Below are positions 41,242 through 49,031 of a stretch of DNA of 64,000 nucleotides, piece by piece (position 1 is the first letter of the stretch; each line of letters begins with the position of its first letter). Below the pieces are notes generated by a model. The model was not told the origin of the DNA, did not search any database, and saw nothing but the letters and a program-made list of their open reading frames with translations. The translations under genes were made by a program, and so were the position numbers. Origin of the DNA: Denitrobaculum sp965232285 (lineage in GTDB: Bacteria; Pseudomonadota; Alphaproteobacteria; Kiloniellales; Kiloniellaceae); contig CBDDPL010000004.1 of NCBI GenBank assembly GCA_965232285.1, positions 4,340,001 to 4,404,000 of the forward strand. The letters are read 5' to 3'.

Positions 41242-43410
41242 ATGATTTCCCTCGAGAGCTTTGGATGCGACAGCGGTGGAGCTGTCCGCTGCGTATATGA
41301 CGGCGGTACGCGCGACTGGTTGGTTCATCCTTTCCGGAATGACGAATGCAAAGCCGTTCAAGTGATAAGCAATGACCGATTCGTCGTACTGGGAAATCGT
41401 CACCTCGCTCTGTTCGATGCCGAGCAACAGGTCTGTTTTGGACAGTTAGAACTCAGCGATACAATGCGCTTTGCAGTTGCCTCTGCGGCCCAGAAAATTG
41501 TTTTGTTTGAGAGCAACAAGAGAAAACTCTCCATTTACAGCGGTCGTGATCTCAGTCTGACTTTCAGAACCAGCGATCTGGAACTGACAGGCTCAAGTGC
41601 GCTCTTCGAACGATATGACGGTGCAATGATCTTGAGCGGTACGAGTCGCAAATCAAAAAATCTCTCCTACGTGATCAAGTGCTCAGAAGAACTTGCCGAT
41701 GTTACGAAATTCGTCACGAAACAATTGCTCTACTATCCGCATCAGTCTAGCTGGCTCTCTCCGGACCGGAGAACCCTCCTCACTTGGGACTTGGAGCCAC
41801 CCCTTGGAGATAATGAAAAGACAGTCGCCGTTACGCTTCTGGCATGGGATCTTGAACGAATAGCAATCGATCGCCGAATAGTTGTCGATCGTCTTCCCGT
41901 TGACTTCCACCCGGTATATTGGGGTCAAGATCGAACGCCTCAGAACGACGCAAATTATGTCGAGTGGCAGGAGACAGTCGCCAAGCTCGACCTGGATGAT
42001 ACCGATCGATCGAGTCATCGGACACACCCCGCAGGAACTGAAGATCGCCAAGAGAAGTTCAAAGAAAGAAAGTTAGCAAGACTTCAGTTTTCTCACGACA
42101 CTATTCGCGATGTCGCCTGGGAAGCAGATTCGCGTGCCTTCTGGGTTCTTCAGTATACGGGGATCCTTCGCCGTCTTGATCTGAACGGATCTCAATCGCC
42201 TCGCTATGTGATCGAACAATTTGCGACACCGCCCGCTCTCGCGAAAAAGACTTGGGGGACTTTTCCACCTTGGGCCCGAGAGCATGCGCAGCAAATCGAC
42301 TGTCTTTCTGACGGCCAAATTCGCGTGGTAGGGAGTAAACCTGGGCAAGCAAAAGCGTGCGTTCATTACGACCCGGTGAGCGTCAAAAGTCGCAAACGTC
42401 GCATCGAGCGGTTTCTGCCCGATAGTCTGATTCGAAATCGAGACATGCTTGTTTTGCGTAAGGCTGACGAAGTCCCTATCTCCAACGCCAAAATCGTTCC
42501 GCGAAACCAAGCTCTTTCCGCGACACCCACAAGCTGCAGCGAGTTACCGCCTGCGGAATTTGGAAACGCCGCACTCAAGGCCCGGTGCCAAGAGTTTGAG
42601 CAAAACGCAATAGCCGCTAGGGTCCCACTCGAGAGCCTGTCGGCGAAAGATTGCATCGCCGCAATTGACTGGCTAACTGCCGCTATCCGCACGCGGTTTC
42701 CAAACCTGCGGTGCAATTATTGGTTCCGTCCTGTTTTCACGCCACAAAAGCCATTCGACGGCGCAGTAACATCTCTCAGTGAAGAGCAGTTCTTCGAGCA
42801 CATCGTTTTCGAAGGAATTGACGCGGTCACTGCAATTGAACGGATGGTCACGGCTTACCTGGATGAAGCGCCAAGACATCGTATGGCCTACGTAGATCAG
42901 CTCTACGGCCCCGATGAAGAAACACCTGCATTAGCACACGCGGTAAAGGCTCTGATTTTACTTGATCCCACCCGCTACGGTGTTCTCGAACGCTACATCC
43001 GCTCCATCGACGTGGAACACGACGGTTATGTCAAAGACTCGCTCGCACCGTTGTTCGGTGAAGCCAATGGTTGGCGCGATGTCGAAGCGGTACGCCTCGG
43101 TGTTGTTTGGATGATCGTGCAGTGGTGTGGAGGTTACGGCGGTTATGGCTTCATTTGGACTGAGCATGGCATGTCCACAGAAGTTCAAGTCCGTATGGCA
43201 CCGGAACACTTTGGACAGATGTTTCGCAGGGAGGCAGTAAACTACCTAAGTCGCTCAGAAGCGGAACAACGACCAAACTCCGCAGCCTGGAACAAGAACG
43301 CGATTTCAGATTTCCTAGATGAATGCCGAAAGGACCTCTTTGCCAGTCCCACTCCATTTCATCAGAAAATTGTCATGCAGTTGAATGCATCGTTGCAAAA
43401 CGAAAGATAG
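41242..43410 (+). CDS. Large protein of unknown function, lower GC
   Basis: A 722-residue cytoplasmic protein with no signal or membrane segment. The first about 400 residues alternate short strands and loops (FVVLGNRHLALFDAEQQVCFG, WLSPDRRTLLTWDLEPP, VAWEADSRAFWVLQYTGILR), consistent with a WD40-like beta-propeller. The remaining part is more helical, with SLSEEQFFEHIVFEGIDAVT and a short Gly/Tyr-rich WCGGYGGYGFIWTEHG. GC is visibly lower than the flanks (ligase, peroxidase), and codon use differs, suggesting transfer. No homologous family recognised; it stands alone, about 125 bp after the ligase. Confidence 0.8.
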   Translation: MISLESFGCDSGGAVRCVYDGGTRDWLVHPFRNDECKAVQVISNDRFVVLGNRHLALFDAEQQVCFGQLELSDTMRFAVASAAQKIVLFESNKRKLSIYSGRDLSLTFRTSDLELTGSSALFERYDGAMILSGTSRKSKNLSYVIKCSEELADVTKFVTKQLLYYPHQSSWLSPDRRTLLTWDLEPPLGDNEKTVAVTLLAWDLERIAIDRRIVVDRLPVDFHPVYWGQDRTPQNDANYVEWQETVAKLDLDDTDRSSHRTHPAGTEDRQEKFKERKLARLQFSHDTIRDVAWEADSRAFWVLQYTGILRRLDLNGSQSPRYVIEQFATPPALAKKTWGTFPPWAREHAQQIDCLSDGQIRVVGSKPGQAKACVHYDPVSVKSRKRRIERFLPDSLIRNRDMLVLRKADEVPISNAKIVPRNQALSATPTSCSELPPAEFGNAALKARCQEFEQNAIAARVPLESLSAKDCIAAIDWLTAAIRTRFPNLRCNYWFRPVFTPQKPFDGAVTSLSEEQFFEHIVFEGIDAVTAIERMVTAYLDEAPRHRMAYVDQLYGPDEETPALAHAVKALILLDPTRYGVLERYIRSIDVEHDGYVKDSLAPLFGEANGWRDVEAVRLGVVWMIVQWCGGYGGYGFIWTEHGMSTEVQVRMAPEHFGQMFRREAVNYLSRSEAEQRPNSAAWNKNAISDFLDECRKDLFASPTPFHQKIVMQLNASLQNER

Positions 43411-43433
43411 CGACCTCAATCAGCTCCCGCAGC

Positions 43434-44012
43434 TCAGCCCTCGCCTGTGGGCGCTTTTGGAAGGACAGCCTCAATCGCCTGCACAACTTCCGCCGCCGTC
43501 GGGGGCGTTGAGGTGCCGAACCAGCCCGCAAGCCGGCCATCGGGGGCGATCAGATATTTGTGGAAGTTCCAGCGCGGTTTACTCCCCAGACCCAGTTCCT
43601 GGGCGGCCCAACGATAGAAGGGATGCGCGGCTTCACCCTTGACCGCCTCCTTCTCTGTCAGGGGGAAATCGACGTCGAAGTTGACCTCGCAGAAGTGCTT
43701 GATTTCGGCCTCCGTACCAGGTTCCTGGCTGCCGAAATCGTTCGACGGCACACCCAGCACCACCAGCCCGCGGTCGCGATAGCTTTCCCAGACGCTCTGA
43801 AGATCGCCATACTGATGGGTGAAGCCGCAACGCGAGGCGGTGTTCACCAGCAGCACGGCCTTGCCCGCAAAGCTCGCCATCGGCAGAGGCTCGCCTTCGA
43901 TCGAGGTAAAGCTGAAATCGTGCGCGGTCTGCGCGTGTAGCACATCGGCGGAGGCGGTCAGCGGAACCACTAGCAGCAGGGCAAACACGGCCAGTCTTTT
44001 GATCGCGGTCAT
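43434..44012 (-). CDS. Glutathione peroxidase family protein, exported
   Basis: A 192-residue protein: a signal peptide (MTAIKRLAVFALLLVVPLTA, cleavage near ASA/D) followed by the GPx fold. The peroxidatic Cys is in NTASRCGFTHQYGDLQ, with GVPSNDFGSQEPGTEAEI, CEVNFDVDFPLTEK and WNFHKYLIAPDGRLAGWF giving the partner Gln and Trp. It reduces peroxides, probably with thioredoxin, in the periplasm. The ATG at 44012 is chosen because an earlier in-frame start would add a non-signal tail; the frame is open further upstream. Confidence 0.9.
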   Translation of the reverse strand: MTAIKRLAVFALLLVVPLTASADVLHAQTAHDFSFTSIEGEPLPMASFAGKAVLLVNTASRCGFTHQYGDLQSVWESYRDRGLVVLGVPSNDFGSQEPGTEAEIKHFCEVNFDVDFPLTEKEAVKGEAAHPFYRWAAQELGLGSKPRWNFHKYLIAPDGRLAGWFGTSTPPTAAEVVQAIEAVLPKAPTGEG

Positions 44013-44184
44013 GATTCTCGTCCCAACTTCGATCCTGGGATTCGCTAAAAACTGCCGCTCCATTACGCAAAGTGAAGCGATACGGTTCTTGTGGGATATG
44101 GCGTCCCACCCCCAAGGGATCAATGCCACAGCGGTCGCATAGGACCAAGCAATCCAAAACGGCAGCCTGCCGCGTATAGATGCG

Positions 44185-44601
44185 GTGATCGACGGAACTT
44201 GCTCGAGAAGCGAAGTGAACGACCGGAAACTGACGGTATTCTACGACGGCGACTGCCCGCTCTGCGCGCGGGAAATCGCCTTCTATCGAAAACGGGCTGG
44301 TGGAGACCAGGTCTGCTGGCTGGATGTCAGTGCGCCGAACGCGGAAATCCCGGAAGACCTGCCCCGGGCGCAGGCTCTGGCGCGCTTCCATGTGCTCACA
44401 CAGCAGGGAGAACTTCTGTCCGGCGGCGCGGCCTTCAGCCGCCTCTGGTCGAACCTGCCTGCCTTTAGGCTTCTCGGCCGCATGTGCCAGATCGGCCCCA
44501 TGCCCTGGCTGCTGGAAAAGGCCTATGTCGGATTCCTGCGCATTCGGCCATGGCTGCAACGCTGGGCCGGCGCGCAGCGCTCTTCAAGTGAGTGCCGGTG
44601 A
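44185..44601 (+). CDS. DCC family thiol-disulfide oxidoreductase-like protein (DUF393)
   Basis: A 138-residue protein with the DCC signature FYDGDCPLCAREIAFYRK (CxxC thiol pair), the WLDVSAPN segment and a helical C-terminal part typical of DUF393/YuxK. The reaction is unproven; thiol-disulfide exchange is inferred from the motif. The GTG at 44185 gives the listed N-terminus; a GTG at 44215 is in frame and closer to the family start. A decayed nei fragment begins directly after its stop. Confidence 0.85.
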   Translation: MIDGTCSRSEVNDRKLTVFYDGDCPLCAREIAFYRKRAGGDQVCWLDVSAPNAEIPEDLPRAQALARFHVLTQQGELLSGGAAFSRLWSNLPAFRLLGRMCQIGPMPWLLEKAYVGFLRIRPWLQRWAGAQRSSSECR

Positions 44602-44700
44602 CGGCTGACAGCTTTAGCAGATAAAGACTCGGCGATTATCCATCGTAGAGCATCGGCTTTCGCCACCGAGGTAGACGAGGTAGCGACTTCACGCACGCTG
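44602..44700 (-). pseudogene. Decayed 3' fragment of a nei/fpg-type glycosylase gene
   Basis: Positions 44602-44644 match 47113-47155 (the 3' end of the intact glycosylase gene) at 38 of 43 bases. Read on the minus strand, it gives MDNRRVFIC, a stop, then SCQP, against MDNRRVFTCESCQP in the intact protein. Weaker similarity continues to about 44690, where the first zinc-finger cysteines read as Tyr (TGC to TAC). The rest of the gene is gone. A remnant of a duplicated or replaced copy. Confidence 0.75.
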
Positions 44701-45001
44701 GTGGACAGCCCAGTCGCGCACCTGAAAACCGCAAGCGCGCCACGACCATTCATTCTAACACTTACAAATTTATTGAGCACAACCGGAAATCGTGCAATAC
44801 TCACCCCCTCAAAGAAAAAGCGATTTTTCAGTTCCGATATTTTCAGGGCCTTCCGCCTCTTTAAAGCGAAACCAGCCTGAGAATGGCTTGCCCGATTATG
44901 CAGTCGGACCGGCGTTAACTCATAACGACGGCTAGAGCTTCGTAAAAAAAGAGACTCAAGCAGAAGGCCATCCGGGTGTTCCTGAGAGACTGGAGCATGT
45001 C
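44701..45001. other. Intergenic region upstream of the DUF4157 gene
   Basis: A 300-bp, AT-richer stretch with no gene. It probably includes the promoter of the DUF4157 gene, but no clear -35/-10 pair or terminator is evident. Confidence 0.4.
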
Positions 45002-46792
45002 ATGAGCCGGCAAACTGCGACGCAGACCAGCACAAGCGATACTGCGAGCCCCTCCGCACAACTCCTGCAGAGGGCCTGCGCCTGTGGCGCCGCCGCCAGC
45101 GTGTCGGGAAAGTGCGGCAACTGTACAACGGCAGAAAAGCTCAATCTGCAGCCCAAGCTTCGGATCAACCCGCCCGGCGACCGTTGGGAACAAGAAGCCG
45201 ACCGGATCGCAGACGCCGTGGTGGCCGACCCACCGTCCAAAGCTCCAGCAGCGCCCCGACGGGGCCCCTTACCCATCACGCCTACCAGTGGAGGTCTTGC
45301 TACCGTCTCTCCCCTGCAGCGGCAAAACGAAGAGGAAGAGGAAGAACAGCTCCAGACCCGGCGCAACCCAGGACGCCAGGCCGCTTCGGAAAACAGTCTC
45401 TCGGACTCAGGTGAGAGCTTTTCGCGAGACCTTTCATCCGAGATACCCCTCGGCCGGCCGCTCGACGCGACGGTTCGGCGTGACTTCGAACCGCGGTTCG
45501 GACGGGATCTCTCCGCGGTGCGTATTCATGACGGTGCGCGCGCGAATGCGCTGAGCCGCGACATCAACGCCCGTGCCTTTACCACCGGCAAGCACATCTT
45601 CTTCGCGTCCGGGGCTCTCGACACGACCTCGAGATCCGGTCGGCATCTGCTCGCGCACGAATTGGCGCACGTGGGCCAGCAGGGGCATGCGCCCGGACGG
45701 CCAGGCGGAGCTATCCGGCAGGGAACCATTCAGCGCCGCAAAGCCAAGGCGGACGCGCCCCGGGCCAGTCAAGTTCAGACACCGCAGGTCCAGACGCAGG
45801 AGCCCTCCAGCGGTCCAACGGCGGAGGGCTTCTTCAACGATCTTGGGCGGGCGCTCACCGACCTCTTCACCGGCAGCGAGCAGGACTATGAGGAATCGGA
45901 GTTGCAGAGCTATCTCGAGAAGATCGAGAAGCTCGGTGACATCGAAAACGATTACGACAGCGACAACAAGGCCCGCGCCGTCGTCCGAAAGAAAATGCAC
46001 AAGGGCAAGGAGCTGAAAACCCACATCCTCCTGATCAAGGAGATGATCAAGGGCTTTACCGGAAACGACGATGAACAGGCCATCCTGGTGCTGCTTCAGG
46101 AAGCCAGCAAGGCGGACCGAAAAACCATCGTCGACAGCGTCGGACTCGAAACGCTTTACGACAACTTCCACGGCGACGAACTTGATAGCCTTTACCTGCT
46201 CTTCCCAGTCCTCGGATCACTCCACCCGCGCGGCAAGAAGGAAACCAAAAAGCACGACCTCGACGACTACATCAAGAAGTGGGAAGCTGACCACAATCGC
46301 AAGATGACGCCGGAGGAAAAGAAGACCCTCGCGCTCGGCTGCATCGGGATCACGGGCCTCAACCTTCAATCCCTCGGCGACCCGGATCTCAGCAACTGCT
46401 ACAACAGCTTCAAGGAGGCCTACGCGGCGAAGGAAAAGATGGAGTCTTTCGTGGCCCAGAACTTCCCCGATCGAAAGGTCCTCATCTTTTCGAAACGCTT
46501 CTGGAAGGGTGACGCCAACTATCCGCGCGACAAGAAGACCGGCAAGGTCGATATGAGCGAATACGATTACTCGCGGCGGCCGGGCGGCTATACAAACTTC
46601 GATTACGGCCTCTACGACGAGAAAACGGGCAAATGGTGGCACGCCAACCACTGCGACGAGACCCTGCTGAACGACCCCGATTGCGGCGGAGAGATGGAAG
46701 TCTACGAGAGCAATCTGCAATATTACTCCCGGGGCCTCCTCGACTTTAACGGCCAGGTTTTTTGCGTCGGTGTCGCCGGCGGCGGCCCGTAG
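45002..46792 (+). CDS. DUF4157 protein with toxin-like C-terminal domain
   Basis: A 596-residue protein with no signal peptide. An N-terminal cysteine pattern CxC-x9-CxxC (C26, C28, C38, C41) is followed by a disordered segment with a Glu-rich run (108-115). DUF4157 spans about residues 148-226 (GRPLDATVRRDFEPRFGRDL, then HELAH at 219-223, a zinc-peptidase-like motif). A charged helical region of about 300-440 leads to a C-terminal domain (about 440-596) with LALGCIGITGL (C447), C466, NFDYGLYDE and WWHANH (H547, H550) and FCVGVAG, resembling a Cys-His enzyme such as a transglutaminase/deamidase. DUF4157 is common in effectors of contractile injection systems. No injection-system genes are in the window. 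Confidence 0.82.
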   Translation: MSRQTATQTSTSDTASPSAQLLQRACACGAAASVSGKCGNCTTAEKLNLQPKLRINPPGDRWEQEADRIADAVVADPPSKAPAAPRRGPLPITPTSGGLATVSPLQRQNEEEEEEQLQTRRNPGRQAASENSLSDSGESFSRDLSSEIPLGRPLDATVRRDFEPRFGRDLSAVRIHDGARANALSRDINARAFTTGKHIFFASGALDTTSRSGRHLLAHELAHVGQQGHAPGRPGGAIRQGTIQRRKAKADAPRASQVQTPQVQTQEPSSGPTAEGFFNDLGRALTDLFTGSEQDYEESELQSYLEKIEKLGDIENDYDSDNKARAVVRKKMHKGKELKTHILLIKEMIKGFTGNDDEQAILVLLQEASKADRKTIVDSVGLETLYDNFHGDELDSLYLLFPVLGSLHPRGKKETKKHDLDDYIKKWEADHNRKMTPEEKKTLALGCIGITGLNLQSLGDPDLSNCYNSFKEAYAAKEKMESFVAQNFPDRKVLIFSKRFWKGDANYPRDKKTGKVDMSEYDYSRRPGGYTNFDYGLYDEKTGKWWHANHCDETLLNDPDCGGEMEVYESNLQYYSRGLLDFNGQVFCVGVAGGGP

Positions 46793-46808
46793 CGGAGCGA
46801 ATAGTATC

Positions 46809-47090
46809 ATGAGCGAGGAACCAGCAGGGCTGGAAGACCGGATCGATCAGCGGACTCTGATCGAAGGCAGCGCCTACAACGCCAAAGCCGGCGCCGTCGT
46901 GCTGACCGAAGCCGGCGAGCCGGTATACCTTCGCGGCAAGCGTGAATGGCCGGACGAAGACATCGGCAAGCCGGTTGCCATCTCCGGCACCCTGAGACGC
47001 GGCCACCTCTTCGCCAGCGACCGCACGGCGGAAGGCCGGACCAGGCAGGGTATAGCCGAGCCGCAATGGTATCTGGAAAGCGACGCGTGA
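46809..47090 (+). CDS. Small hypothetical protein downstream of the DUF4157 gene
   Basis: A 93-residue soluble protein from the ATG at 46809, 16 nt after the DUF4157 stop. It reads RTLIEGSAYNAKAGAVVLTE, GEPVYLRGKREWPDED and GKPVAISGTLRRG, a beta-rich pattern suggestive of an OB-like small fold. Being directly downstream of a toxin-like gene, it is a candidate cognate (immunity or partner) protein; this rests only on position. A weak CGGAGCG site precedes the ATG. Convergent with the glycosylase gene (4-bp gap). Confidence 0.7.
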   Translation: MSEEPAGLEDRIDQRTLIEGSAYNAKAGAVVLTEAGEPVYLRGKREWPDEDIGKPVAISGTLRRGHLFASDRTAEGRTRQGIAEPQWYLESDA

Positions 47091-47094
47091 TGGG

Positions 47095-47886
47095 TCAGGA
47101 GATTGCGGGCTTCGGCTGACAGCTTTCGCAGGTAAAGACCCGGCGGTTGTCCATCTTGAAGCGGCGGATTTCGCCGCCGCAGGCGGGGCAAAGCTCCTGC
47201 TCGAAGATGTTCACCCGTTCCCGATAACGGCTGTCGGAGGGAGAGGCCCCATCAATCGTAATGATGGCGTCATACTTCATGCCGATGGCGAGCAGCTTCC
47301 TGGCATCCGCCCAGATCCGCTCGAAGTCGGCGAGGCTGAGCGCCTGCCCGGGCGTTTCGGGATGGATGCCGAGCCGCCAGAGGATTTCCGTTCGGTAGAT
47401 ATTGCCAACACCGGCCATGACCGACTGATCCATGATCAGGCGGCCGATCGGCGCACGGCTCCTGGCGATCCGCGCGAAGGCGCGCTCGGGATCGGCATCG
47501 GCGCGCAGGACGTCGGGCCCGACGCGATCGATCAGCGACAGGATTTCCGGCTCATCGAGAACCCGGCAGGTGTTCGGCCCGTTGATATCCACCAGATGGC
47601 TGCCCCCAATCAGCCGCACCCGTACCGCGCCGCGGGGTGGCGGCGCGGGCTGAGCCTGCAGCCTCAGGCGCCCGTAGAGCCCCAGGTGGATATGCAGCGC
47701 TTCGCCGCCCTCGAAACGGTAGAGCAGATGCTTGCCGAAGGCCTCAATCTCTGAGCAGACGCGCCCATCGAGCCGCGCAGCGCCCTCCGCGAAACGACCC
47801 TGCGGCGAGGAGACCGCCAGGACCCGGCCCGCCAGCACTTCTCGGTGGTCGCGGGCGGCACGATGGATGGTGTGACCTTCAGGCAC
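47095..47886 (-). CDS. Fpg/Nei-family DNA glycosylase
   Basis: A 263-residue bifunctional base-excision glycosylase. It opens MPEGHTIHR (catalytic P2, E3), so translation must begin at the GTG at 47884-47886. The helix-two-turn-helix region reads MAGVGNIYRTEILWRLGIHP, and the C-terminal zinc finger is C-x2-C-x16-C-x2-C (CPACGG...CESC). MPEGHT with Thr after His points to the Nei/endonuclease VIII branch, which removes oxidised pyrimidines. It stands 4 bp from the convergent small gene and 13 bp from the MDR gene upstream. A decayed copy of its 3' end sits 2.5 kb away at 44602. Confidence 0.92.
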   Translation of the reverse strand: MPEGHTIHRAARDHREVLAGRVLAVSSPQGRFAEGAARLDGRVCSEIEAFGKHLLYRFEGGEALHIHLGLYGRLRLQAQPAPPPRGAVRVRLIGGSHLVDINGPNTCRVLDEPEILSLIDRVGPDVLRADADPERAFARIARSRAPIGRLIMDQSVMAGVGNIYRTEILWRLGIHPETPGQALSLADFERIWADARKLLAIGMKYDAIITIDGASPSDSRYRERVNIFEQELCPACGGEIRRFKMDNRRVFTCESCQPKPAIS

Positions 47887-47898
47887 GGCAGCGCGACC

Positions 47899-48969
47899 TC
47901 ACGGCGACGGCGGAGCCGGCGGGATCAGAACCAGCTTGCCCGGATAGCGCTTGGACTGAAAATCCGCCTGGGCTTCGGCAATGTCCCGCAGGGGATAGGT
48001 CCTGGAGATCAGCGGTCGGATCCGACCCTGGTTCATCAGCGCGACCAGCTCGGCAAAGACCGCCGGCGGTTGGAAGGTGCAGCCGAAGAGCGTGATGTCG
48101 TTGAGATAGATCGTGCGCAGGTCGGCTTCGACCAGCGGCCCCGCGATCGCGCCTGAAACCGCATAGCGCCCGCCCGGCCGCAGGGCCTCGATGAAGTCTC
48201 CCCAGTCCGGCCCGCCAACCACGTCGACTACCGCGTCATAGGCCTGGCTCTCAGGTGTTTCACCACGCCCCAGAAGGTCCTGCGCCCCCGCGGCCCGCAC
48301 AGCCTCCTGTTTGGCCGCGCTGGCGATCCCCGTCACCCGCGCGCCCTTCAGCGTCGCCAGTTGCACGGCCGCCAGTCCGACCCCGCCGGAGGCCCCGGTG
48401 ATCAGCACCCGTTCGCCCTCAGCCACGGCTGCGCGCGACAGCAGGTTGATCGCAGTCCCGAAGGCACAGGGAATAGCCGCAATCTCCTCGTCCCTCAGGG
48501 GCGAGGCCGTGACATCGTAAAGCTGCGCCGCCGGCAGGGTACAATACTGCGCGAAGGCCCCATCAAGTTCGGATCCCAGGGCCACGAAGGCCGTCGGCTT
48601 CCCCGGCACCTCGACCGGCTGGTTGATCGGACAGGTGACACGCATTCCCGGCGTCAGGCCTTGAACGCTTTCCCCGACGGCCACGACCTCGCCACAGAGG
48701 TCCCCGCCCTGGATGCGCGGAAAGTCGAGCGCACCGGCCCAGCCGCCATCCTCTGCCGATACGGCATCCTCCGTCGAAGCCGTCACACTCTTGGCATACC
48801 AGCCGATACGCGTATTGATATCGGTGTTGTTGACCCCCGCCGCGCGGACCCTCACCAGGGCTTCATGGGCCGCCGGCGGCCTGACCGGGATCGCATCGTT
48901 CCAGACCAGAGTCTCCGGCCCACCATGGCCGGTCAACTGCACCCCGCTCATGACTTTCGGCAAAGCCAT
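47899..48969 (-). CDS. Quinone oxidoreductase-like MDR family protein
   Basis: A 356-residue medium-chain dehydrogenase/reductase of the zinc-free quinone reductase type: GroES-like N-terminal domain (AAGVNNTDINTRIGWYAKS; an uncommon NNTDI) and Rossmann domain with ITGASGGVGLAAVQLA and AGAQDLLGRGETPESQAYDAV. It uses NADPH to reduce quinones or enones; the substrate is unknown. It precedes the nei gene by 13 bp in the same direction and may be co-transcribed. Confidence 0.88.
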   Translation of the reverse strand: MALPKVMSGVQLTGHGGPETLVWNDAIPVRPPAAHEALVRVRAAGVNNTDINTRIGWYAKSVTASTEDAVSAEDGGWAGALDFPRIQGGDLCGEVVAVGESVQGLTPGMRVTCPINQPVEVPGKPTAFVALGSELDGAFAQYCTLPAAQLYDVTASPLRDEEIAAIPCAFGTAINLLSRAAVAEGERVLITGASGGVGLAAVQLATLKGARVTGIASAAKQEAVRAAGAQDLLGRGETPESQAYDAVVDVVGGPDWGDFIEALRPGGRYAVSGAIAGPLVEADLRTIYLNDITLFGCTFQPPAVFAELVALMNQGRIRPLISRTYPLRDIAEAQADFQSKRYPGKLVLIPPAPPSP

Positions 48970-49031
48970 CCGCTCTCCCCCGCTGTTATCCTTCGCGCCC
49001 CGGTCGCCTGCGATCTTAGTCGCCTACGATC

